Shown here one piece after another: positions 6,724 to 13,140 of a DNA stretch of 18,288 nucleotides. Below the pieces are notes generated by a model. That model did not search any database, was not told the origin of the DNA, and was given only the letters and a program-made list of their open reading frames with translations. How positions within the stretch are numbered: position 1 is the first letter of the stretch; each line of letters starts with the position of its first letter. The DNA is taken from NCBI GenBank assembly GCA_000466585.1, contig KE993488.1, positions 1 to 18,288 on the forward strand. The letters run 5' to 3'. Made by a program: the position numbers and the translations under genes. Source of the stretch: Clostridiales bacterium oral taxon 876 str. F0540. Its GTDB lineage: Bacteria > Bacillota > Clostridia > Clostridiales > Clostridiaceae.

Positions 6724-6806
6724 CCAGCAACTATTCAATTACCGTCGGATATAAGGAGGGTGGTTGGAAGAAGTTAAAGTCTGGAATTTGGATTGAAGTT
6801 GGCTGG
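6724..6806 (+). ncRNA. candidate structured leader RNA, class unknown
   Basis: CCAGC (6724-6728) pairs with GCTGG (6802-6806), AAC (6729-6731) with GTT (6798-6800), and TTCAAT (6734-6739) with ATTGAA (6792-6797), plus a T-G closing pair: 15 bp interrupted only by small bulges. The enclosed 50 bases are purine-rich (AAGGAGGGTGGTTGG) and less A+T-rich than the flanks. An imperfect direct repeat is present (TTGGAAGAAGTT and TTGGATTGAAGTT). It begins right after a predicted start site and ends about 100 bases before the ATG of the 59-aa membrane protein. It matches no riboswitch consensus that I know, and no terminator or clear Shine-Dalgarno-masking arm is seen. Confidence 0.35.
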
Positions 6807-6859
6807 ACTATTATATATATAAACAATTTATCAGTCATTAAATTCATAATATTATTCTC

Positions 6860-6887
6860 TTGAAAGTGTAATTTATTATTATATAAA
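6860..6887 (+). promoter_or_regulatory. promoter of the small membrane protein gene
   Basis: TTGAAA (6860-6865), 16 bases, TATAAA (6882-6887), directly upstream of the Shine-Dalgarno of the next gene. If used, the leader would be very short. Confidence 0.5.
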
Positions 6888-6907
6888 AGCTTTAGGAAGG
6901 AGAAAAA

Positions 6908-7087
6908 ATGAAGTTAATTGGATTATCAATACTTTTTGGAATTGTTGGCTTTATACTGGCTCTTTTAATTGGAGTTGATGGTAGCACAGGTGAAGAAAAC
7001 TTTATTTTTGCAATGTGGCTAATTGGATTTTTAAGTCCTTCTATCTATGTACTGGATAAGTTGTATAAAAAAGTTAAAGATAAGTAA
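6908..7087 (+). CDS. small membrane protein, 59 aa
   Basis: The protein starts MKLIGLSILFGIVGFILALL and ends YKKVKDK. Two hydrophobic helices are predicted (about 3-22 and 34-50), joined by an acidic loop (VDGSTGEEN) and followed by a basic tail, so the C-terminus is probably cytoplasmic. AGGAAGGAGA lies 5 bases before the ATG, a strong ribosome site. The gene is probably cotranscribed with the next small membrane gene 76 bases downstream. No family recognised. Confidence 0.75.
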   Translation: MKLIGLSILFGIVGFILALLIGVDGSTGEENFIFAMWLIGFLSPSIYVLDKLYKKVKDK

Positions 7088-7163
7088 TTTAAAGGCAGTT
7101 AATGTAGGTATTAGTAGTCAAATACTTATATCTATAATTATTATTAATTGAGGAGGAATACAA

Positions 7164-7328
7164 ATGAGACCGTATGCAATTGTTGCAATACTTGGAGTAA
7201 TACTAATGATAATCAACTTATACCTTATAGCAATGGATAAAGTGAAACCTAGTAAATCATCAATGCTGATAAATAACTTTATTATCCTTTTATATCTTAT
7301 AGGAAGTGCTTTAGAGTTTTTAAGGTAA
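7164..7328 (+). CDS. small membrane protein, 54 aa
   Basis: Two hydrophobic helices (about 4-23 and 36-52) flank a short basic loop (DKVKPSKSS). GAGGAGG lies 7 bases before the ATG. It follows another two-helix protein on the same strand without a visible terminator, so the two may form an operon. No family recognised. It converges with the exported-protein gene ending at 7403. Confidence 0.72.
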   Translation: MRPYAIVAILGVILMIINLYLIAMDKVKPSKSSMLINNFIILLYLIGSALEFLR

Positions 7329-7402
7329 CATATAAATTCTAATTAGGCCTATATATATTTCGGAATTTGATTGAAGGTATTATTTATTACTAGTATTATA
7401 TT

Positions 7403-7828
7403 TTACTTTTTAAGCTTAAAATCTAAGGCCTTTGATAACATATCTATATCGCCATTAAATGGGAGACTTAATAACCTATTCTCATTTTCAAAAATCAGAT
7501 AACAGGGGGCTTCGTTTTCAGGAATTAAAATATATACTTCACGTACAGATGTATTTAAATACTCACAGTTAACTTTAACAGCAGGATTTAGAGGTATTTT
7601 AACTACATATCCATCATCAGTAGCAGGATCATTTTTATATAACCCGTCTATATTTACAATCCAATTTGTAATCATATTTTGAATTTGAGGATTTGATTGT
7701 ACTACCTTAACAACTTTATCCTGCTTTGGGGCAAAGATCTCGACATAATTAAAATCTTCAGCATTAACATGGTTTGTGCTTGTGAATATAAATAAAATGA
7801 ATAATACAATTAATAATTTTTTAAACAT
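7403..7828 (-). CDS. exported protein of unknown function, 141 aa
   Basis: An N-terminal signal peptide is clear: MFKK, then the hydrophobic run LLIVLFILFIFTS, with a likely cleavage near VNA-ED. The mature part is about 118 residues with alternating hydrophobic strands (VREVYILIP, APCYLIFEN) and two Cys; it suggests a small beta-rich extracellular domain. I start at ATG 7826-7828 because GAGGTGG lies just upstream; the GTG three codons earlier is inside that ribosome site. No family recognised and no lipobox. Confidence 0.78.
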   Translation of the reverse strand: MFKKLLIVLFILFIFTSTNHVNAEDFNYVEIFAPKQDKVVKVVQSNPQIQNMITNWIVNIDGLYKNDPATDDGYVVKIPLNPAVKVNCEYLNTSVREVYILIPENEAPCYLIFENENRLLSLPFNGDIDMLSKALDFKLKK

Positions 7829-7983
7829 AATAACCACCTCATTATTAATGTTCCCGAAATGGCTTACAGTTATTTTAGGTTAATATATTTAATATTAATA
7901 ATTAAAAGTGGATATGCGCATAAAGTAATTAGAAGTATTCTCATAGATTTCAGTATTATTGATATATAGATTGGAGGGTTTTA

Positions 7984-8553
7984 ATGAAGAAAAAGCATGC
8001 GCTGAAAATAGTAATTGCTTTATTAATTATTATACTTGGATTAATCTATATAAATGTTAATAGGGAATATAAGCCCGCCTTAACTTATATAGATGCTATT
8101 GAGAAAGTATACAATAGTAATATACATGGAATGTCGATTGGGGTTTTTAAGACGGAAGACTTATATGATGAAAATGTAGAAATAATTTATACTGCTACTG
8201 GTGATAAATATAATAACTTTTCTGAAAATAGTAAAGAAGGGGTTAAAATATGGGAAGTAAAACAATTATTTCTGAATATAAAAAGTCTTAAGGTTGTAAA
8301 GGAAGGTTTACCTAAAATACCTAAATCGCAGGATATGGTGAATTATATAATTGAATCCAATCAGGACTTCTCTGGCAAAGATACTGATAAAGGCATATAT
8401 CATCTTACAGTATACGTGAATTCTAAAAACTACCATATTTATATTCCTCATTATTACGAGTCAAATAATTCTTTGAATCAAGTTGCTGAGTATGTGGAAT
8501 ATGAGCCTAATGAAATTACAAAGAAACTAGTTAACGACATAATTTCACAATAG
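7984..8553 (+). CDS. membrane-anchored extracellular protein, 189 aa
   Basis: The start MKKKHALK is followed by one hydrophobic helix (about 8-24, IVIALLIIILGLIYINV), then about 160 hydrophilic residues expected outside the cell. The pattern is mixed alpha/beta with Tyr-rich strands (HLTVYVNSKNYHIYIPHYY). GGAGG lies 6 bases before the ATG. No cysteine for lipidation and no known domain recognised. It is the first of several plus-strand genes here encoding a single N-terminal helix plus a small outside domain. Confidence 0.78.
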   Translation: MKKKHALKIVIALLIIILGLIYINVNREYKPALTYIDAIEKVYNSNIHGMSIGVFKTEDLYDENVEIIYTATGDKYNNFSENSKEGVKIWEVKQLFLNIKSLKVVKEGLPKIPKSQDMVNYIIESNQDFSGKDTDKGIYHLTVYVNSKNYHIYIPHYYESNNSLNQVAEYVEYEPNEITKKLVNDIISQ

Positions 8554-8669
8554 GACTCAGAACAATTTCTTTCTAAAAGTAATTAAGTTTTTCATATTAA
8601 CAAAATTAACTTACTAAAAGAGAATTAGAACATAAAAAAATATTTTTATAGTTAAATATGTGAAAGGAT

Positions 8670-9122
8670 GTGCTTACTATAAAAAAGAAGGGTGTAATAT
8701 ACTTTATTATATTAATATTTATACCGATACTTGGATTCTGTGGCACAAGTATTGTAAGAAGAAATAATAAAGATGTTGATATTTATAATACTGTTAAGGA
8801 AGCATTTCTTACTGACGAGGGTTACTCTGATGAATTATCTAAATATATGTCAGAAGAAGTATTTAAAAGAACAAATATATATAATGTATACGGATTAAAT
8901 AGTCGCTCTGAATATAAAAAACCATTTAAAGTAGATTTTACTCTAAAGGAAGATTCTCAGAAAGTAAATAAAGATATAGTTTATGTGAAAATGACTTATT
9001 CAGTAACGATAACTGATTCACAAAAAAAAGATGTAGGAGGTTCATGGAATATACCAATAACATTTACTGTTAAGAAGACGGGAAACCAATGGTATATTAT
9101 TGACAAATATGAACCTGCCTAA
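8670..9122 (+). CDS. membrane-anchored small protein, possibly NTF2-like
   Basis: One N-terminal hydrophobic helix (GVIYFIILIFIPILGF) is followed by a domain with helices (VKEAFLTDEGYSDELSKYM) and then strands ending FTVKKTGNQWYIIDKYEPA, an ending common in NTF2-like extracellular domains. The assignment is tentative. The start is odd. The only standard in-frame codon is GTG 8670, but its Shine-Dalgarno (AAAGGA, 8663-8668) almost touches it. The codon at the right distance (10 bases) is ATA 8679, which would give MKKKGVIYF, the typical start of such proteins. GFC is a poor lipobox. Confidence 0.7.
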   Translation: MLTIKKKGVIYFIILIFIPILGFCGTSIVRRNNKDVDIYNTVKEAFLTDEGYSDELSKYMSEEVFKRTNIYNVYGLNSRSEYKKPFKVDFTLKEDSQKVNKDIVYVKMTYSVTITDSQKKDVGGSWNIPITFTVKKTGNQWYIIDKYEPA

Positions 9123-9221
9123 TTTCATAAATAGGATTTAAGAATTCTATAAGAAATGATAAAACTATATTTAATACAACTGATAAAATTAACTATTCCA
9201 AATCATATAAAAAGACTGAAG

Positions 9222-9428
9222 CTATAGTAACGACTTTAGTTCAAGGCATCTTTTATAAAGAGGATCGAACTCACAACCGCAGCTCCCGCACTCTTTATCC
9301 GCCTGAACTATTGCGCTTATTAAATCTTCCTTCTTTCCATTTCCAGCAAGATAGGCTTTTGAAGGAACAGATATTAAATCCCAGCCAGATTCAGCGAACT
9401 TAACCAAAATATTTTTTAATTCATCCAT
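9222..9428 (-). CDS. small conserved-looking protein with CxxCxC motif, 68 aa
   Basis: This acidic 68-aa protein has no membrane segment. It carries ECGSCGCEFDPLYKRC, with Cys at 47, 50, 52 and 61, a possible metal- or redox-binding site. The N-terminal half (KFAESGWDLISVPSKAYL) looks helical. AAAGGAG lies 7 bases before the ATG, and a promoter is seen at 9481-9509. I have a sense that clostridial relatives exist, but no function is known to me. Confidence 0.75.
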   Translation of the reverse strand: MDELKNILVKFAESGWDLISVPSKAYLAGNGKKEDLISAIVQADKECGSCGCEFDPLYKRCLELKSLL

Positions 9429-9480
9429 GATAAAGCTCCTTTCAATTTCACTGATAAAACCTTAATAAACTATATCTTAC

Positions 9481-9509
9481 ATTATAATGGAAAACACTGA
9501 CTTTGTATA
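9481..9509 (-). promoter_or_regulatory. promoter of the CxxCxC protein gene
   Basis: On the minus strand TATACA (-35-like, 4 of 6), 17 bases, then a perfect TATAAT (9481-9486). Leader of about 45 nt. Confidence 0.5.
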
Positions 9510-9572
9510 TTTTACCCATATGATTTTTATATGAGGGCATAAATGTCATTAATAGAAAAGGTTAAGTGAATA

Positions 9573-9601
9573 TTTAGAAATGTTGGATAGTGATGTATAA
9601 T
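9573..9601 (+). promoter_or_regulatory. promoter of the membrane-anchored protein at 9653
   Basis: TTTAGA (4 of 6), 17 bases, perfect TATAAT (9596-9601). Leader of about 45 nt. Confidence 0.5.
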
Positions 9602-9652
9602 TAAATTAGGCAGTAATTATAAAATTCAGTTAATTACGTGAGGAATTATGTT

Positions 9653-10075
9653 ATGTGGAAAAAAATACAGCCAATAATTATTTCACTTGCTGTGCTTGCT
9701 ATTTTATTTTTTATTTTTTCACCTCAAAAGATAAGTAAAGCTGCCAATATTAATTATGAAGACGTAACAAAGATACAATTTGTTGATGGCAGCTTAAAAA
9801 ACAAACCCTTAGTGGTGGTTGATAAGCAAAAGGTTCAGGAGTTCATGCAATATATTGGGGATTGTGTTCTAGTAAGATGGTTTAATAATGGTAAGGTTGG
9901 CTGGACACGTATGGCAGCATTTTATGAAGGAGATAAAAGAGTATTGAATATAACGTTAGATAATGTTATAGAGATAAACGGAAAATACTACAGAGTGATA
10001 GGGAGAGGGATGAGTATTAAAAAAATTGATAGATTCCTTCAGTCAGTTGATCCTTTATGGGAGACGTGGAAATGA
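9653..10075 (+). CDS. membrane-anchored extracellular protein, 140 aa
   Basis: MWKKIQP is followed by one hydrophobic helix (IIISLAVLAILFFIF), then about 110 residues expected outside the cell, with strand-like segments (VTKIQFVDGS, KRVLNITLDNVIEINGKYYRVIG) and a conserved-looking end (IDRFLQSVDPLWETWK). I start at ATG 9653 because GTGAGGA lies 9 bases upstream; the GTG at 9638 is part of that ribosome site. No family recognised. It has its own promoter and is probably monocistronic. Confidence 0.75.
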   Translation: MWKKIQPIIISLAVLAILFFIFSPQKISKAANINYEDVTKIQFVDGSLKNKPLVVVDKQKVQEFMQYIGDCVLVRWFNNGKVGWTRMAAFYEGDKRVLNITLDNVIEINGKYYRVIGRGMSIKKIDRFLQSVDPLWETWK

Positions 10076-10117
10076 GCTAATATTAACGTAGTACTAAATA
10101 TGGATAAAAAGCATAAA

Positions 10118-10144
10118 TTGACTTACCTGTTTAAGGCAAGTCAA
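10118..10144. terminator. weak hairpin, possible terminator
   Basis: TTGACTT (10118-10124) pairs with AAGTCAA (10138-10144), with CC/GG inside. There is no T-run, so termination is doubtful. It lies between convergent genes ending at 10075 and 10171. Confidence 0.3.
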
Positions 10145-10170
10145 TAAGGTTGTCCTATTATGAGCGAAAC

Positions 10171-10671
10171 TTATCGCAAATTATTTTTTGTTTCTTTTGT
10201 CAAAAGCTTATAATTTGAGTAGTAGGATGTTATTAACATAATCAATCCGAAGATATTAGGGATCACTAGGTTAAAATTATAAAACACATCTTCATAGTGC
10301 TGCAGCGGTGTTAGATATATTGCAGTAAAAGCAGAAATTATCATCCCGGCAATGGGGAGAAATATAATTAGTTTTCGTAGTTTTGCTGTTTCAATCGCCA
10401 TGTAATAAAATATAACACTGCATACCCAAAAATTAACTACAAGCCATGCATGTGATAGTCTAATGAAACCTTTTGATTTAAAATAGGCAAAGGTTAATAT
10501 AAGTATTATAAATAAAACTATTGCAGGTGCAAAATAAATAATTTTCAGCATTTTGTCCAATGACTTTTTAATTTTGAAATTAATTTTATCATAATACCCG
10601 TCAAAAATTCTCCTTGAAACTATTAATAATGATACCATTAACAAACTAAATCCTAAAAACAAGTAAGACAT
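10171..10671 (-). CDS. multi-pass membrane protein, 166 aa
   Basis: About five hydrophobic helices are visible (near 3-19, 43-62, 73-91, 100-119 and 133-150), with a short basic loop after the first (SRRIFDGYYDKINFKIKKSLDK) and a charged C-terminus (LLTKETKNNLR). GAGGTG lies 7 bases before the ATG. A good promoter is seen at 10717-10746. No family, transport motif or catalytic motif recognised. Confidence 0.78.
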   Translation of the reverse strand: MSYLFLGFSLLMVSLLIVSRRIFDGYYDKINFKIKKSLDKMLKIIYFAPAIVLFIILILTFAYFKSKGFIRLSHAWLVVNFWVCSVIFYYMAIETAKLRKLIIFLPIAGMIISAFTAIYLTPLQHYEDVFYNFNLVIPNIFGLIMLITSYYSNYKLLTKETKNNLR

Positions 10672-11070
10672 GGAAATTCACCTCTTTCTTAAAGTATATT
10701 GTTATGCAATATTTCTATTATAATTTAGTTGAATCAAGAGAATCAAGTATGTTTTACCAATATAGCAAAAAAACGGATTCATGCTTCTGCAAGGGAAATC
10801 GGTTTTAATAGATTAAGCATCAAATATAAATGAATAAATTAAATGGTGAGCATGTACGAGTAAAACATTAAAGTAATTGATTAGTAAAGTTTGCTTAATA
10901 CCAATGAAGAAATACAATACATTAACCTATATAAAGATAAGTTGGTGTGTTAGTTTTTGGGAGATGATATTTATACAGGATGTTCTAATTCTTGATATGA
11001 ATTGGTGTATCATAATAAGACTTGGAGAATATATTGAAAATTGTAAATATAAGCTATAGGGAGCAAATTC
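10672..11070. other. 399-base stretch between divergent genes, no supported gene
   Basis: It holds the promoter of the minus-strand membrane gene (10717-10746) with the dyad ATATTG-TTATG-CAATAT at 10696-10712, and the Shine-Dalgarno (TAGGGAG) of the acyltransferase gene. A 60-codon open frame at 10877-11059 has no ribosome site and an implausible composition. No strong promoter for the acyltransferase gene was found. Confidence 0.6.
10717..10746 (-). promoter_or_regulatory. promoter of the multi-pass membrane protein gene
   Basis: On the minus strand TTGATT (10741-10746), 18 bases, perfect TATAAT (10717-10722). The dyad at 10696-10712 covers the predicted start site and could be an operator. 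Confidence 0.6.
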
Positions 11071-12000
11071 ATGTCTGATAAGAAACTTTCAATAGGAAAA
11101 TCCGAAAGATTTAACTTGCAAAGAAGAGTAGTGGCACATATGACTTCGACTTCATGGAAGAGTATACCACATGTATCATATGTATACGAGCCCGATATAA
11201 CCGACTTTTATAGTGAATTTATGCAGCTTGCTAAAGAAAGAAAAAATTCAGGTTTCAAGATTACATTTAATACCATAATGATTAAAGTTATTGTTGAGGG
11301 TCTGCTAGTAGCTTCTGATTTGAATTCTTATGTAGATTATAATCACAAGAAAGCTGAAGGCAGGATACACATCTTAGAAGAAATAAATGTTTCAATACCA
11401 TGGCTTTTACCCGATGGTAAAATGATAACTCCAACTATCCTTAATGCAGGGAAAATGTCATTAAATGATATTGCTGATAGTATATTAAATCTATCGAAGA
11501 GAATAGAAAAAACAAATGTTGATGAAATGTTATATAGAGCAGCCTTTGACGATACTGTTAAAGAATTAAAGAAATTTCATTTAAGTATAATAAGAAGAAT
11601 TCTTGCATCTCAAGTTACGCGATATAAGATTGGAAGGCTTAAAGGTAAGGAAAAAGAAGACTATTATAAAATACCAGAAAATGAACGCTTGACTGAAAAA
11701 GATATTATGTCAGGCACCGTGACTGTCTCAAATATAGGTTCTTTATACAAAGAACAGAGGGGCCTCGTTACACTGCTTGAAATTATACCGCCGCAGGTTT
11801 TTGCTATTGGTGTAGGTGCAGTTCAAGAGCGGCCTGGTGTATATGTAAAAGAAGATGGGAATAAAGAGATCGGTATAAGAAAAGTCCTTCCTATTTGTTT
11901 GGCATTTGATCATAGAGCTGTTGATTTTAGTTCTGTTATTCCATTTTTAAAAAGACTTGATGAAATTTTTGCAAAACCGGATATTATTCATAAGTGGTAA
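11071..12000 (+). CDS. stand-alone 2-oxoacid dehydrogenase E2-type acyltransferase
   Basis: The 309-aa protein is the catalytic domain of the dihydrolipoamide acyltransferase family (chloramphenicol acetyltransferase-like fold). It has no N-terminal lipoyl or peripheral subunit-binding domain: it starts at the family's SIGKSERFNLQRRVVAHMT region. Further marks are ITFNTIMIKVIVEGL, INVSIPWLLPDGKMITP, GTVTVSNIGSL and the active-site motif FDHRAVD (His281, Asp285). The usual Gly after that Asp is Phe. A basic insertion (about 185-225) separates the halves. No E1, E3 or lipoylation gene is near, so it is unlikely to serve a dehydrogenase complex. It probably transfers an acyl group from CoA or a carrier protein to an unknown acceptor (inference). 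TAGGGAG lies 9 bases before the ATG. The protease gene follows after 34 bases. Confidence 0.88.
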   Translation: MSDKKLSIGKSERFNLQRRVVAHMTSTSWKSIPHVSYVYEPDITDFYSEFMQLAKERKNSGFKITFNTIMIKVIVEGLLVASDLNSYVDYNHKKAEGRIHILEEINVSIPWLLPDGKMITPTILNAGKMSLNDIADSILNLSKRIEKTNVDEMLYRAAFDDTVKELKKFHLSIIRRILASQVTRYKIGRLKGKEKEDYYKIPENERLTEKDIMSGTVTVSNIGSLYKEQRGLVTLLEIIPPQVFAIGVGAVQERPGVYVKEDGNKEIGIRKVLPICLAFDHRAVDFSSVIPFLKRLDEIFAKPDIIHKW

Positions 12001-12006
12001 AAATCA

Positions 12007-12022
12007 TGTAACGTACGTTACA
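12007..12022. promoter_or_regulatory. perfect 16-bp palindrome upstream of the protease gene
   Basis: TGTAACGTACGTTACA is its own reverse complement. It starts 7 bases after the acyltransferase stop codon and ends 1 base before the Shine-Dalgarno AAAGGAG of the protease gene. As DNA it has the size and symmetry of a repressor operator; as RNA it would be a 6-bp hairpin beside the ribosome site. A weak promoter (TTGATG, 19 bases, TATTAT at 11982-11987) lies just upstream. Confidence 0.65.
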
Positions 12023-12034
12023 AAGGAGATAAGA

Positions 12035-13042
12035 ATGCTTGAAAAAGTAAGAGAAGTTACTTTAGATACTTTTGGTTATGATAAATTTATTGAGCTATGT
12101 CATGTAGAAAGGGTTTCGACAACTGATATTGACAAATTACTATCCATCAATCCGTATGAAAAAGCCATTATGCTTATGGGAGGGAATTGGGGATTACCTG
12201 ACAAAAAGCAATGGATAGATTATTTTTCGATGGGATTTGAATGCAATGATAATATTATAAGACTTGAACTGCTTTCCCCTATTCAGATTAGGGGAATAGA
12301 TCATTTAAAAAATGCAAGGAGAAATCTAGTAGAGCTTAGTAATGTAAAGAATAGAATTGAAAAATCAATTGAAAGCAGAGAATTTATAAAAATTGCAAGC
12401 AGGTATGTTCCAAAGAATGTAGTTAAAGAAAACTTAGAAGTTATTTTGCTTGTATTCATGCCAAACGCAGGGGGAAGTCAAAGTATTATAATTGATGTGC
12501 CGTTTTTAATTTCATACAATGAGAACGAAATTTCGAGAATACTTGCTCATGAACTTCATCATATATTAAGGAGCAGGCTAGAAAAGGAATATCAATGGAA
12601 AGATAAACATTGGGGAATTGGACAATCGCTATATTGGTTTGAATCAGAGGGTGTTGCTAACTTATGTAATTTTGAAGAGACAGCAAAAATATATACGGAT
12701 TTTGGCTATGCAAAACCAGGTCAAATCAATATGATTTTAGAGAATATAGATTACTATATAAAAGCGACAAATGATTTAATAACAGATGTTCTTAAAGGGA
12801 AAAGGACATCGGATGAACTGATTCAATTTCTTAGTGAAGATGTGAAATTCCATGTTATCGGATATTTTCTTGCAAAAACTATAAGCAGTACGTTGGGAGA
12901 TGAAAATTTAGGAAAAGTAGTTGGAGATCCTATTGAATTTCTTAACATGTATCAAAGGGCTTGTATATTGAATAAGAATGAGAAACAATATGGATTCAGC
13001 GATGAAATGTTTAGTTTGCTTAAGGCAGCATATATAGGGTAG
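12035..13042 (+). CDS. putative zinc protease (DUF5700-like)
   Basis: This cytoplasmic-looking 335-aa protein carries a gluzincin-type metal site: HELHH (His172, Glu173, His176) and a downstream FESEGVA with Glu203 or Glu205 as probable third ligand. The preceding strand segment (ILLVFMPNAGGSQSIIIDVP) and the overall plan fit the DUF5700 family of putative Zn-dependent proteases. There is no signal peptide. I start at ATG 12035 because AAAGGAG is 7 bases upstream; earlier in-frame codons lie within the acyltransferase gene. Substrate unknown. Placement 34 bases after the acyltransferase suggests cotranscription, with the palindrome between them as a possible control point. Confidence 0.82.
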   Translation: MLEKVREVTLDTFGYDKFIELCHVERVSTTDIDKLLSINPYEKAIMLMGGNWGLPDKKQWIDYFSMGFECNDNIIRLELLSPIQIRGIDHLKNARRNLVELSNVKNRIEKSIESREFIKIASRYVPKNVVKENLEVILLVFMPNAGGSQSIIIDVPFLISYNENEISRILAHELHHILRSRLEKEYQWKDKHWGIGQSLYWFESEGVANLCNFEETAKIYTDFGYAKPGQINMILENIDYYIKATNDLITDVLKGKRTSDELIQFLSEDVKFHVIGYFLAKTISSTLGDENLGKVVGDPIEFLNMYQRACILNKNEKQYGFSDEMFSLLKAAYIG

Positions 13043-13083
13043 TAATAGTGTATTACATTTTATTATTTGAGGTGTAGTTGAAA

Positions 13084-13140
13084 ATGATTAGTGCAAATGG
13101 AAGAAGGACAGAAGATATTAAAAATTATGGTATGAAATGA
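13084..13140 (+). CDS. possible 18-aa leader peptide overlapping the esterase start
   Basis: MISANGRRTEDIKNYGMK has a good ribosome site (GAGGTG, 9 bases before its ATG). Its stop TGA overlaps the ATG of the esterase frame (ATGA at 13137-13140). The esterase ATG itself lacks a Shine-Dalgarno, so translation of the short ORF could feed the esterase by coupling. It may instead be the frameshifted start of an older gene. Confidence 0.45.
   Translation: MISANGRRTEDIKNYGMK

Larger units (their letters stand above)
6439..6907. other. 468-base gene-free stretch with dyads and a candidate structured leader
   Basis: No convincing coding sequence is seen. It contains the palindrome ATTAGGCCTAAT (6594-6605), an imperfect hairpin at 6610-6645 (ACAA..TCTTTTAT with ATAAAAGA..TTGT) without a T-tail, an extended -10 promoter at 6700-6708, the structured element at 6724-6806, and a second promoter at 6860-6887. 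Confidence 0.6.

Noticed and set aside
6754..6767. AAGGAGGGTGG resembling the T-box AGGGTGGNACCGCG
   Set aside because: The ACCGCG half is missing, no antiterminator/terminator pair or specifier loop is seen, and the downstream gene is not an aminoacyl-tRNA synthetase or amino acid gene.
6765..6797. Ten-codon frame from TTG 6765 after AGGAGG (MEEVKVWNLD) as a leader peptide
   Set aside because: Spacing to the AGGAGG is short and no run of regulatory codons is present.
8700..8745. Lipoprotein signal (GFC) in the 8670 gene product
   Set aside because: Phe at -1 does not fit the lipobox, which needs Gly, Ala or Ser.
10877..11059. 60-codon plus-strand frame
   Set aside because: No Shine-Dalgarno and no protein-like pattern; most likely chance in the intergenic region.
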